Positions 43,229 to 51,472 of a DNA stretch of 64,000 nucleotides are shown piece by piece. The stretch comes from Acidimicrobiales bacterium (lineage in GTDB: Bacteria; Actinomycetota; Acidimicrobiia; Acidimicrobiales; Aldehydirespiratoraceae), in contig JAVJSI010000016.1 of assembly GCA_040219515.1 (NCBI GenBank), forward strand, positions 187,390-251,389, read 5' to 3'. The position numbers were made by a program, and so were the translations under genes. Below the pieces are notes generated by a model. The model worked only from the letters and a program-made list of their open reading frames with translations, did no database searches and was not told the DNA's origin. The stretch's first letter is position 1; the number at the start of each line of letters is the position of its first letter.

Positions 43229-46200
43229 ATGGCGTCACTCACTGTTGAGAACTCATCCGAGCGACGAGCCACCGCGTTCGACGCGTCGGCGGCGCCCACT
43301 GCAGTACTCGATCGGAATGGCGTCATCGTCGAGACGAACACGGCGTGGCGCCTTTTTGCCCGACTGAACAGCGGCGCGGACGAGACGACCGGCGTCGGGG
43401 CGAGCTACCTGGCGGTCTGCGACCGCGAGCGCGGCGCCGATCCTGTCGCTGAGAGGGTGGCCGATGGATTGCGGGCCGTTCTGGCCGGTGAGCGGACCCT
43501 CTTCGAGCTCGAGTACCCCTGTCACTCCCCGACGGAGGACCGCTGGTACCTGCTCCGCGCCTCCGTCGCACCGGTGGACGGCGGTGTCGGTGTGGTGGTC
43601 CACCACACCGACATCACGGCACGACGACTGTGGGAGCAGGGTGTGGTGCTGGACCGGTCAGCCGGTGAGCGGAGACTCCGTTCACTGTTGCGTAGCGGTG
43701 GGCAGATCCCGGTTCACCTGCTCCTGGTCGATTTCACCGGCCTGGCCGAGATCAAGGAACGATTCGGAACACCGGCTGCCCAGGATGCGATTGCGCATCT
43801 GACGAATCGAGCCAGACGGGTGCTGCGGTCCGATGACGTCTTCTTCAGGCTGTCGGCCTACAGCCTCGGGATGATCCTCCGCGATCTCGACCCCGATGCC
43901 GTCAAAGGGATCGAGCGACGCCTGAGCGAGGTATTCGGCCGGCCCGTCCAGGTGGGGGCAGTGGAGGCGACAATCGCCCACTCGCTCGGTTTCACCGCAG
44001 GTGCAGCGGAGTGTGGAGCATCGGAGCTGGTCGAGCGAGCGAGATCGTCGCTGGTCAAGGCTCGCCCGGCCACGATCGCGGCGACGGCGAAGGAAACGTC
44101 CGGGCCACTTCGAGACGAGGAACCGGCAGGCTCCCTCGAGCCGTGGACAGGCGCACCCGTTGCTTGGCCTCATCGACCGACGACCGGTGCACGGCGCGTC
44201 GAGGTGTTGTTGGTGGAGGACAGCCCCGGCGATGCGAGTCTGATCCGCAGCCAGTTGGGCAGCGAGACGACCGGAGAGGTCCGATCGACGGTGGCGGGCA
44301 GCCTGGCTGAAGCGCTCCAGCAACTCGACCGCGGTCGGTTCGATTGCGTGCTGTTGAATCTGGAGCTTCCCGACGCGAGCGACTTCGAGGGTCTCGAGGC
44401 GATCCTTGCTGCATGCCCAGGGATGCCGGTTGTCGTCTTGACCGGATGGGACGACGACGACACCGCACGAGCGGCGGTTCGCCTGGGGGCGCAGGACTGC
44501 CTGTGCAAGTCCGACCTGACCGCGAAGCAGCTGAACCAGTCGATTGGTTTCGCGATGGAACGTGTTCGGGCCGAGCTGTCGGAGCGACGCCTCCAGGTCC
44601 TGATGACCCGTCCGTCAGACCTCGTGATGGTCGTGGACCCCGCTGGATTGCTCGTCTATGCCAGCCCCTCCATCGAGCGGGTTCTCGGTATGGCCGCACA
44701 CCGAGCCGTCGGTCAACCGCTGGAAGCGCTCGTACGCCATGGCGATCGTGACGCGTTGGCTCAGGCGCTGCGGGCTGCGGCCGGTCGGACCGCTCAGCTC
44801 GTCGCCCGTCTGATGCATGTCGACGGGTCGTTGCGTCACGGCGACATCACCATCGAGGACTGGTCCACGGATCCCGCGATCAGTGGATTGGTGGTCAGCG
44901 TGCGCGACGTCACCGCCCGAGTCGATGCCATCGAGGAGCTGCAGCTCGAGAAGGCCGCAAGGGACGCAACCGTGGCGCAGTCGCTGGACATGGCCATGTT
45001 CTTCCGCCCGGACGGCGAGATCGTATGGGCCAGTCCCGCATCCCGAGCGCTGTTCGGCCTCGAACCCGAGGACCTGATCGGCCGCAACAGTGTGGAGATG
45101 ATCCATCCTGACGACCGCGAACATGTGCTCAGCCGCTTCATGGAAATGCCTGGCCTCGGCGACCACATCCTCGTCGAGTTCCGGGTCATCGACGCCCGGG
45201 GCCGCATCCGCTGGATCGAAGCGGCCGCCACCAACCTGGTCGACGATCCGCTGGTCGGGGTCGTCGTGGGCAACCTGCGAGACGTGTCGGCCCGCAAGTC
45301 GGCTGAGCAGGAATCGAACTTCAAACGCGTCCTGCTCGATGCCGTGGGCCAGTCGGTCATCGCGACCGACCTACAGGGACGAGTCTCCTACTGGAACCAC
45401 GCGGCGGAGGTCCTCTTCGGTTGGGCCGCGGCCGAGGCCATCGGCCGACCGGCCGCCGAGCTTCTTCCCCTCGGGGACAGCGGGCCGGCGCAGTTCGAGG
45501 CGCTCCAGACCATTCGCAGCAAGAACGAGACGGCCAGGGCCGAGCTCGTGTTGCGGCACCGATCGGGCGAGCCGATCCCGGTGGAGGTCACGAAGAGCCC
45601 GGTGTACGCAGACGGCGTGCGCGTCGGCTCCGTCACGGTGTCCAGCGACCTGAGCGAGCGCCGCAAGGCGGCCGCAGCGATGGCACTGCTCGCGGCGGTC
45701 GTCGAGACCTCCGGCGACGCGATCTACTCCAAGGACCTCAGCGGCAACATCAGCACGTGGAACCGTGGCGCAGAGGAGCTCTTCGGCTACGAGGAGTCCC
45801 AGATCATCGGACGACATGTCTCGTGCCTGTACCCCGAGGACCTCGCCGATCAGTCGGAACAGATCCTCTCCGCGGCCCTCGCCGGCGAGACCGTCAAGAT
45901 GGACGACACGCGTCGTGTCACGGCGGACGGCCGAGAGCTGCAGGTCTCGATCACCGTCTCCCCCCTCCGTGACCAGGATGGCTCACTCCTGGGCTCGTCG
46001 GTGATCGCACGCGACATCACCGAACGCGCCGAACTGCTGCGGCGCGTCGCCGAGGACCGACGCCGGCTCGAGGACGCGCAACGGTCTGCCCATCTGGGCA
46101 GCTTCGAGATCGACATGGTCACCGGCGAGGTCGAACGGTCCGACGAGGTGTACCGCATCATCGGGCTCGGTCCAGATGACGTGAAGAGCGGCGTCGACTT

Positions 46201-47761
46201 CGATTTCGTGCACCCGGAGGACGCGGAGGGCGTGCAAGAGCTGCTCGCGGCCGCCGTCGCCGGTGAGCGCGACTTGGCGCTGACCCACCGGATCGTCCGC
46301 CCGGACGGCGAGATCAGGTGGGTGGTCACGCGGTCGAGCATGTTCGAGGATCCCGAAGGACGTGTCCTGTGGGGCACCGTGTTGGACATCACCGAACTCC
46401 ACGAGGCACGCGGCGAGCTCGAACAGCTCGCCTACTACGATGCGCTGACGGGGCTCGCGAACCGGACACTGCTCACGTCGCAGCTCACCGAGGTCCTCGA
46501 CGCTGCAGCCGTGGCGGGTACCAGGACGGCAGTGGGACTCGTCGATCTGGATCGATTCAAGGTGGTGAACGATCGCCTCGGCCATGGCACCGGCGACGCA
46601 GTGCTCCGAGCAGTGGCGGGGCGCTTCTCTGCTCGGCTGGGGGAACGAGACCTGCTCGGCCGCTTCGGCGGCGACGAATTCGTCGTGCTGCGACCCGCGT
46701 GTGACGAGGCCGGGGCGCGGGACCTGGGTACGTCACTGATCGAGGCGCTCGCCGAGCCGATCATGATCGACGGTCGACGGTTCGACATGTCGGCCAGCGT
46801 CGGGGTCGTCGTCGTGGAGCCGGGCGGGAACGCCGAAGACTCGCTGCGCGAAGCCGACGCCACCATGTACCTGGCCAAGGAATCGGGTCGTTCGATGTCG
46901 TTGCTGCTCGATGAGGAGAAGCGTGCCCGAGTCCAACGACGGCTACAGATCGAGGCTGAACTCGGATCGGCCATCGAGCGCGATCAGCTGCGGGTCGTGT
47001 TCCAGCCAGTGGTCGAACTGGAGACCGGTGTTACTCGCGGCCTCGAAGCACTGCTGCGCTGGACGCACCCGGAACTCGGCCACGTGGGACCCGACGAGTT
47101 CATTCCCATCGCCGAGCAGTCCGGCGCCATCTACGCGATGTTCGAATGGGTCCTGCAGCGGTCCCTCGCTCAGGTCGCCGCATGGCGGCTCCAGCCCGAA
47201 CTGTCGTCGCTCTGGGTGGCTGTCAATCTCTCCGGGCACCAGGTCGCGGAGGCCGACATCGTGGAGCGGATCTCGGCCGCCCTGGTTGCTGCCGGTCTGC
47301 CGCCCGAGGCGCTACACCTCGAGGTCACCGAAGGAGTCCTCGTGGACACGGCGCGACAGGGAATCGGCTCGCTGAACTCGCTGCAGGACCTGGGAGTGTC
47401 GATCAAGCTGGACGACTTCGGAACCGGATACTCCTCGCTCAGCTACCTGAAGACATTGCCGGTGGACTCGCTGAAGGTCGATCGGTCCTTCATCGACGGT
47501 CTCGGCTCCGACCCTGACGACACGGCGATCGTGGCAGCGATTCTCTCCATGGCAACGACCCTGGGCCTCTCGGTCGTGGCCGAAGGGGTCGAAACCGCCG
47601 ATCAGCTCGCGGCGCTCCGAGCCCTGGGTTGCGCGGAGGGGCAGGGCTACCTGTGGAGCCCCGGAGTGGATTCCGACGAAGCGACACGGTGGCTGTCCGA
47701 GATGTTGGAGTCGGAGCGACCCCAGGGTGAGCAGGCTCCAGGCGCAGGTCCGCGGGGCTGA
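43229..47761 (+). CDS. Giant PAS-REC-PAS(x5)-GGDEF-EAL cyclic-di-GMP enzyme
   Basis: 1510 aa, cytosolic. Order: PAS (about 10-135), a decayed GGDEF-like domain (about 150-290, LSAYSLGM instead of GGDEF), a receiver (about 325-440; VEVLLVEDSPGDASLIRSQL) in which the acceptor is Asn377 (VLLNLELPD), five PAS domains (about 455-1060), then an intact GGDEF domain (YDALTGLANR, RFGGDEFVVL near 1147) and an intact EAL domain (LEALLRWTHP, Glu about 1272; VNLSGHQV, EVTEGVLV, DDFGTGYSSLSYL, KVDRSFI, EGVET, EGQGYLWSP). Both synthesis and breakdown of cyclic-di-GMP are possible. Start at ATG 43229 after GGAAGGAG. Confidence 0.92.
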   Translation: MASLTVENSSERRATAFDASAAPTAVLDRNGVIVETNTAWRLFARLNSGADETTGVGASYLAVCDRERGADPVAERVADGLRAVLAGERTLFELEYPCHSPTEDRWYLLRASVAPVDGGVGVVVHHTDITARRLWEQGVVLDRSAGERRLRSLLRSGGQIPVHLLLVDFTGLAEIKERFGTPAAQDAIAHLTNRARRVLRSDDVFFRLSAYSLGMILRDLDPDAVKGIERRLSEVFGRPVQVGAVEATIAHSLGFTAGAAECGASELVERARSSLVKARPATIAATAKETSGPLRDEEPAGSLEPWTGAPVAWPHRPTTGARRVEVLLVEDSPGDASLIRSQLGSETTGEVRSTVAGSLAEALQQLDRGRFDCVLLNLELPDASDFEGLEAILAACPGMPVVVLTGWDDDDTARAAVRLGAQDCLCKSDLTAKQLNQSIGFAMERVRAELSERRLQVLMTRPSDLVMVVDPAGLLVYASPSIERVLGMAAHRAVGQPLEALVRHGDRDALAQALRAAAGRTAQLVARLMHVDGSLRHGDITIEDWSTDPAISGLVVSVRDVTARVDAIEELQLEKAARDATVAQSLDMAMFFRPDGEIVWASPASRALFGLEPEDLIGRNSVEMIHPDDREHVLSRFMEMPGLGDHILVEFRVIDARGRIRWIEAAATNLVDDPLVGVVVGNLRDVSARKSAEQESNFKRVLLDAVGQSVIATDLQGRVSYWNHAAEVLFGWAAAEAIGRPAAELLPLGDSGPAQFEALQTIRSKNETARAELVLRHRSGEPIPVEVTKSPVYADGVRVGSVTVSSDLSERRKAAAAMALLAAVVETSGDAIYSKDLSGNISTWNRGAEELFGYEESQIIGRHVSCLYPEDLADQSEQILSAALAGETVKMDDTRRVTADGRELQVSITVSPLRDQDGSLLGSSVIARDITERAELLRRVAEDRRRLEDAQRSAHLGSFEIDMVTGEVERSDEVYRIIGLGPDDVKSGVDFDFVHPEDAEGVQELLAAAVAGERDLALTHRIVRPDGEIRWVVTRSSMFEDPEGRVLWGTVLDITELHEARGELEQLAYYDALTGLANRTLLTSQLTEVLDAAAVAGTRTAVGLVDLDRFKVVNDRLGHGTGDAVLRAVAGRFSARLGERDLLGRFGGDEFVVLRPACDEAGARDLGTSLIEALAEPIMIDGRRFDMSASVGVVVVEPGGNAEDSLREADATMYLAKESGRSMSLLLDEEKRARVQRRLQIEAELGSAIERDQLRVVFQPVVELETGVTRGLEALLRWTHPELGHVGPDEFIPIAEQSGAIYAMFEWVLQRSLAQVAAWRLQPELSSLWVAVNLSGHQVAEADIVERISAALVAAGLPPEALHLEVTEGVLVDTARQGIGSLNSLQDLGVSIKLDDFGTGYSSLSYLKTLPVDSLKVDRSFIDGLGSDPDDTAIVAAILSMATTLGLSVVAEGVETADQLAALRALGCAEGQGYLWSPGVDSDEATRWLSEMLESERPQGEQAPGAGPRG

Positions 47762-47833
47762 CGTCGGTCACAACCGGTGCAGGGGTCGCACGATGCGGAC
47801 GACCACCGGAGCTGCTCCGTGAACAACGAGCTG

Positions 47834-47870
47834 TTGCCCTGGCGAACCAATGTGCTACATTGAAGCACAT
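47834..47870 (+). promoter_or_regulatory. Promoter and palindromic operator of a toxin-antitoxin module
   Basis: TTGCCC (47834-47839), 16-bp spacer, TACATT (47856-47861) is a plausible promoter. The palindrome ATGTGCT-ACATTGA-AGCACAT (47850-47870) covers the -10 box and reaches the antitoxin start codon, the typical place for autoregulation by the antitoxin complex. Confidence 0.6.
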
Positions 47871-48132
47871 GTCGGAAGTTGGAATCCGTGCACTCAAGCA
47901 AAACGCGTCGGCCGTAGTGGCTGAGGCTGCGGCCGGGGAAACGGTCACGATTACTGATCGTGGACGTCCTGTCGCTCGCATGTCCGCGATTCCGACGTCG
48001 CGTCTGCGGGCCTTGATCGAAGAAGGTCACGCTCGCCCCGCGCGTGGCAGGTTGACCGATCTGCCGTTCCCGGAGCCTGGGCCCGTTCTGGCGGACGCTC
48101 TACACGACATGCGAGACGACGAGCGATACTGA
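47869..48132 (+). CDS. Phd/YefM-type antitoxin
   Basis: 87 aa. N-terminal DNA-binding part VGIRALKQNASAVVAEAAAG, then ETVTITDRGRPVARMSAIP, which is the standard Phd/YefM signature, and a C-terminal toxin-binding tail (LPFPEPGPVLADALHDMRDD). The ATG at 47869 is preferred over an upstream TTG because the operator ends there. One base separates the stop from the toxin start. Likely neutralises the PIN toxin next to it. Confidence 0.88.
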   Translation: MSEVGIRALKQNASAVVAEAAAGETVTITDRGRPVARMSAIPTSRLRALIEEGHARPARGRLTDLPFPEPGPVLADALHDMRDDERY

Positions 48133-48133
48133 C

Positions 48134-48526
48134 GTGGCCTTCTACGTCGACACGTCGGCGTTGGTCAAGCTGGTGGTCGCCGAGCCAGAGACGGCAGCAT
48201 TCCGCGCATGGTTGGACGAACCGGGTCGAGAGCCGGTCACTTGCGACCTGGCGCGGACCGAACTGATGCGGGTCGTTCGCAGGGCTGTGCCGGACCGCGT
48301 GCTGCGGGCGCGTGAGGTGTTGGATGCGGTCACTCTGGTCCGTGTCACGCCGGCGGTCTTCGAGAGCGCGGGCAGGCTCGACCCTGCCGGGCTGCGGTCA
48401 CTCGACGCCATTCATCTCGCTGCGGCGCTCGACCTCGGCGACGACCTCGACGGATTGGTCACTTACGACGACCGTCTGGCAGAAGCAGCGGTCGCGAACG
48501 GTGTCGCCGTACTGACACCACGGTGA
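48134..48526 (+). CDS. PIN-domain toxin (VapC family)
   Basis: 130 aa. PIN ribonuclease with the expected acidic residues: MAFYVDTSALVKL (Asp6), RTELMRVV (Glu), SLDAIHLAAAL (Asp) and TYDDRL (Asp). GTG start directly after the antitoxin stop. This subtype differs from the PIN toxin at 27503, so the two modules are not recent duplicates. It marks the right border of the signalling island. Confidence 0.88.
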   Translation: MAFYVDTSALVKLVVAEPETAAFRAWLDEPGREPVTCDLARTELMRVVRRAVPDRVLRAREVLDAVTLVRVTPAVFESAGRLDPAGLRSLDAIHLAAALDLGDDLDGLVTYDDRLAEAAVANGVAVLTPR

Positions 48527-48593
48527 CGGAAGGGTGCGCGCTGTCGACAGCGGTAACGATGCTTGCCGTCGGCGTCGCCGGACGTGGGCGCGG

Positions 48594-48850
48594 TCAGAGC
48601 ACGGTGTAGAGGGTGTCGATGAGGGTTCGGTTGCGGGTGCTCTGCCAGCGGGGGATCACGTCGTTCATCACGTAGCCGAAGGCCACCCCGGCATCGGGGT
48701 CGGCGAAGCCGACGGCGCCACCGGTGCCGAAGTGGCCGAAGCTGCGAGGGTTGGTTCCGAAGGGACGGCGGGCGGTCGTGGGGGTGAACCCCAGCCCGAA
48801 CCCGGCCTCCTCACCGAGGATCGGGCACGGTCCGGTGGCGTGGGGGCGGG
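48594..48850 (-). pseudogene. Serine beta-lactamase-like hydrolase, C-terminal fragment
   Basis: About 85 residues on the minus strand match the end of beta-lactamase/class C-like esterases: GFGLGFTPTTARRPFGTNPR, SFGHFGTGGAVGFADPDAGV, AFGYVMNDVI. The H-x-G triad motif is present, but the S-x-x-K and Y-x-N parts are missing because the gene is cut at about 48850, where an oppositely oriented fragment begins. No start codon context; nonfunctional. Confidence 0.75.
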
Positions 48851-49238
48851 TGGCGATCCGGGTTCGCCTGGCGACTATGCGCCGACGGCGCGTCCCGGAG
48901 CCCGGTTGCCGCACGCGTGGCTTGCCGAGACGGGCGGCCGGTCGACGCTCGACCTCGTACCCATCGACCGGCCTGTGCTGTTCAGCTTCGGTGACCACGA
49001 GGGCTGGGCGAGCACCCTTCGCAACGTCGACACCGCCGCCGAGGTCGCGACCGTGAAGGTCGGCGTCGACACACCAGAACTGGACGCGTGGCGCACGCTG
49101 TGCGAGTTGGGGCCGACCGGCGCGCTGCTGGTCCGGCCCGACCACCACGTCGCCTGGCGCGCCCGCAGTGTCGAAGAGTCGTCGGATCTCGCACGGGCTC
49201 TCGACGCCGTCACCGGAACCACGAACCCGAAGAAATGA
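48851..49238 (+). pseudogene. FAD-dependent aromatic monooxygenase, C-terminal fragment
   Basis: About 128 residues resembling the C-terminal thioredoxin-like domain of phenol hydroxylase/TfdB-type flavoprotein monooxygenases: YAPTARPGARLPHAWLAETG, STLDLVPIDRPVLFSFGDHE, ALLVRPDHHVAWRAR. The FAD and NADPH domains are gone. Reading further left in the same frame only gives antisense of the beta-lactamase piece. It stops 7 bp before the fumarylacetoacetase-family gene, with which it was probably once in an operon. Confidence 0.75.
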
Positions 49239-49245
49239 GACAACC

Positions 49246-50103
49246 GTGAGCTACTCCCTGGCCAATGTGGAAGGCCGAGCCGCACTGGTGGCCGACGGCC
49301 GGTGGTTCGACCTCGAGTCGGTGTCGGGCGGTGAGTTCGGCCCGGACCCCATGGCGGCGCTGTCCGAACCAGACCGCCTCACCATGCTCAGCGCTGAGCT
49401 GGACCGACACGAACCGAACGGCTCGCTCGACCCTGAACGTCTCGGCCCGCCGGTGCCCCGGCCGCGCAACGTGTACGCCGTCGGCCTCAACTACCAGGCC
49501 CACGCCGATGAGGGCGGCATGGATGTGTCCGCCAACCCTCTGGTCTTCGCGAAGTTCCCCTCGTGCCTGGCCGGCCCCACCACGGACATCGAGCTGCGCA
49601 GCGACGCCGTGGACTACGAGGGTGAGCTCGTGGTCGTGATCGGACCGGGCGGCAAGGACATCGAACCCGAGGACGCGTGGGATCACATCGTCGGGCTGAC
49701 GGTCGGTCAGGACATCTCCGACCGAGCGGTGCAGTTCGCCGCCCAGCCGCCGCATTTCGACCTCGGCAAGTCGTTCGACACCTTCGGCCCGATCGGCCCG
49801 ACAGTGGTCTCACCCGATTCAGTCGACCGTGAGCGGCTACGCATCGTCACTGAGGTGAACGGCGAGATCCGCCAGGACGGCACCACCGACGAGATGATCT
49901 TCGACATCCCCATGCTCGTGTCCTACCTGTCCAGGGTCACCACTCTGAGCACCGGCGACCTGATCTTCACCGGCACGCCCGAGGGCATCGGCGTCGCGCA
50001 GGGCAAGTTCCTCGTCGACGGCGACATCCTCACCACCCGCATCGATGGCATCGGGAGGCTCACCAACCGCTGCGTACGACGCAGCGACCACGATGTCTGC
50101 TGA
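49246..50103 (+). CDS. Fumarylacetoacetate hydrolase family protein
   Basis: 285 aa. FAH C-terminal-type fold: RNVYAVGLNYQAHADEGGMD, LVFAKFPSCLAGPTTDIELR, VDYEGELVVVIG (metal-binding Glu pair), DISDRAVQFA, GKSFDTFGPIGPTVV, LIFTGTPEGIGVAQGKFL. These enzymes cleave or decarboxylate acylpyruvates at the end of aromatic-ring pathways. GTG at 49246. The last few residues (RRSDHDVC) run past the usual family end into the adjacent broken gene, so the 3' end was probably altered. The upstream monooxygenase fragment fits an old aromatic-degradation operon. Confidence 0.88.
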   Translation: MSYSLANVEGRAALVADGRWFDLESVSGGEFGPDPMAALSEPDRLTMLSAELDRHEPNGSLDPERLGPPVPRPRNVYAVGLNYQAHADEGGMDVSANPLVFAKFPSCLAGPTTDIELRSDAVDYEGELVVVIGPGGKDIEPEDAWDHIVGLTVGQDISDRAVQFAAQPPHFDLGKSFDTFGPIGPTVVSPDSVDRERLRIVTEVNGEIRQDGTTDEMIFDIPMLVSYLSRVTTLSTGDLIFTGTPEGIGVAQGKFLVDGDILTTRIDGIGRLTNRCVRRSDHDVC

Positions 50104-50648
50104 CGGCAGCGAGACGGCGGGCGAGTCGGTCGACCACTCGGCGAAGTAGGCGCGGCCGAGGAGATCGACGGGAAGCCAGGCGTCCAGTGATCTCGTCCAC
50201 AGCTGACCCGACTCGGGGTCGTATTCCGCGGGCAGTCGGACGATGTCGGGTACGACGGCGTCGAGTCCGAGTTTGTCCGCCACGAGGAGAGTGCCGACCG
50301 CGAGCCGATCGAAGGTGACGATACCGGCGCTTCCTCCAGGAAATCGGCGCCGATCTCGGCGATGGCGCGGTTCACCGGCCCCGGCTCGAGGACCTCGATC
50401 GGTGGCGGTGTGTCGGTGAGGTCGAAGGATGCAATGTCCGATGCGGGGTCGATGCGGAAGCCCCACGAGAACAGCCACAGTGAGTCGATCTGGTCACCGG
50501 CGGCACGGTCGGGCGTATAGCCAAGGGCTGGGCTGTGCTGGAGGTCGCCGTTGGTGACGTCGATCAGCTTGTCCAGGACGGTCTGTTCGGGCACATCGGC
50601 AGGGAGGCGGATGGAGGACTGCAGAGCCGCTGGGTAGGGTCCAGGCAT
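50104..50648 (-). pseudogene. Unknown gene, frameshifted and 3'-truncated
   Basis: Minus strand. From 50648 one frame gives MPGPYPAALQSSIRLPADVP, then LIDVTNGDLQHSPALGYTPD, DSLWLFSWGFRIDPASDIAS and NRAIAEIGADFLEEAP. At about 50330-50345 it must shift frame to continue as GIVTFDRLAVGTLLVADKLG, VPDIVRLPAEYDPESGQLWT and SLDAWLPVDLLGRAYFAEWS. It then collides with the end of the fumarylacetoacetase-family gene. Its ATG overlaps the SDR start on the other strand. I do not recognise the family. Confidence 0.55.
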
Positions 50649-51399
50649 GAAGGGAGTCACAGGGCGCAGAGTTGTCGTGACCGGGGGAGCCTCGGGTATC
50701 GGACTGGCAACGGTGCGCTTCCTCCAGAACGAAGGTGCTGCCGTCGCGATCATCGATCGCGACGCAGAGGGGGCTGAGGCCGTGGGCGTGCCCTGGGTAG
50801 AAGCCGACCTGGCCGATCCGAATGGTTGGCGGGCCGCCGTCGTGCAGGCGGCCGGCGAGCTCGGTGGCATCGACGGGCTGGTGAACAACGCTGTTTCGGT
50901 CGTCGGGGGCCCGGCCTCCCTCGCCGAACAGAACCTCGACGATTTCTCGGCCACCCTGGCCATGAACGGCACCAGTGTGCTGGGTGCCACCCAGGCAGCA
51001 GCCGACCTGATGGACGGGCCCGGAGCCGTCGTCAACATCGCTTCACTTCAGGGCACGAACGCCTCACCGGGGCTCTATCAGTACGGCGCAGCGAAGGCGG
51101 CGGTGATCCATCTCACCAAGTCCCTGGCCCTCGAGCTCGCCCCACGCCAGATTCGGGTGAATGCCGTGGCTCCGGCGATGACCCTGACCCCGGCGGTGAT
51201 GCGCGGGGTGAGCGCCGAGCGTCGCGCCGCGAGCATCGCGGCCATTCCGCTCGGCTACGCGGGCGAACCCGACGACATCGCCGGCACCATCGGCTTCCTC
51301 CTCAGCGACCTCGCCCGGTTCATCACCGGGCAGCTGCTCATCGCCGACGGGGGCCTCAGTCTCACCACCGCCCGCCCTCATCGAGGCGAGTTGCCGTAG
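50647..51399 (+). CDS. Short-chain dehydrogenase/reductase
   Basis: 250 aa. Classical SDR: VVVTGGASGIGLATVRFLQN (NAD(P) binding), a VNNAVS variant of the NNAG motif, NIASLQG with the catalytic Ser, and LYQYGAAKAAVIHLT with the Tyr-x3-Lys pair, plus PAMTLTPAVM. The acidic residue in AIIDRDAEG suggests NAD preference. Substrate unknown. The ATG at 50647 falls directly after the broken minus-strand gene. An epoxide hydrolase follows 73 bp downstream on the same strand. Confidence 0.9.
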   Translation: MKGVTGRRVVVTGGASGIGLATVRFLQNEGAAVAIIDRDAEGAEAVGVPWVEADLADPNGWRAAVVQAAGELGGIDGLVNNAVSVVGGPASLAEQNLDDFSATLAMNGTSVLGATQAAADLMDGPGAVVNIASLQGTNASPGLYQYGAAKAAVIHLTKSLALELAPRQIRVNAVAPAMTLTPAVMRGVSAERRAASIAAIPLGYAGEPDDIAGTIGFLLSDLARFITGQLLIADGGLSLTTARPHRGELP

Positions 51400-51472
51400 G
51401 ACGGCCGGCGTGTCCGGCAGCGGCGCGAGCACTCGCTACGCTCGGCGGCTGCAGACGTGGGAGCCGCCGACA

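Noticed and set aside
48534-49238. A single plus-strand gene of 234 codons
   Set aside because: Only the last ~128 residues resemble a monooxygenase. The first part is antisense to a clear beta-lactamase-like fragment, so it is a chance fusion.
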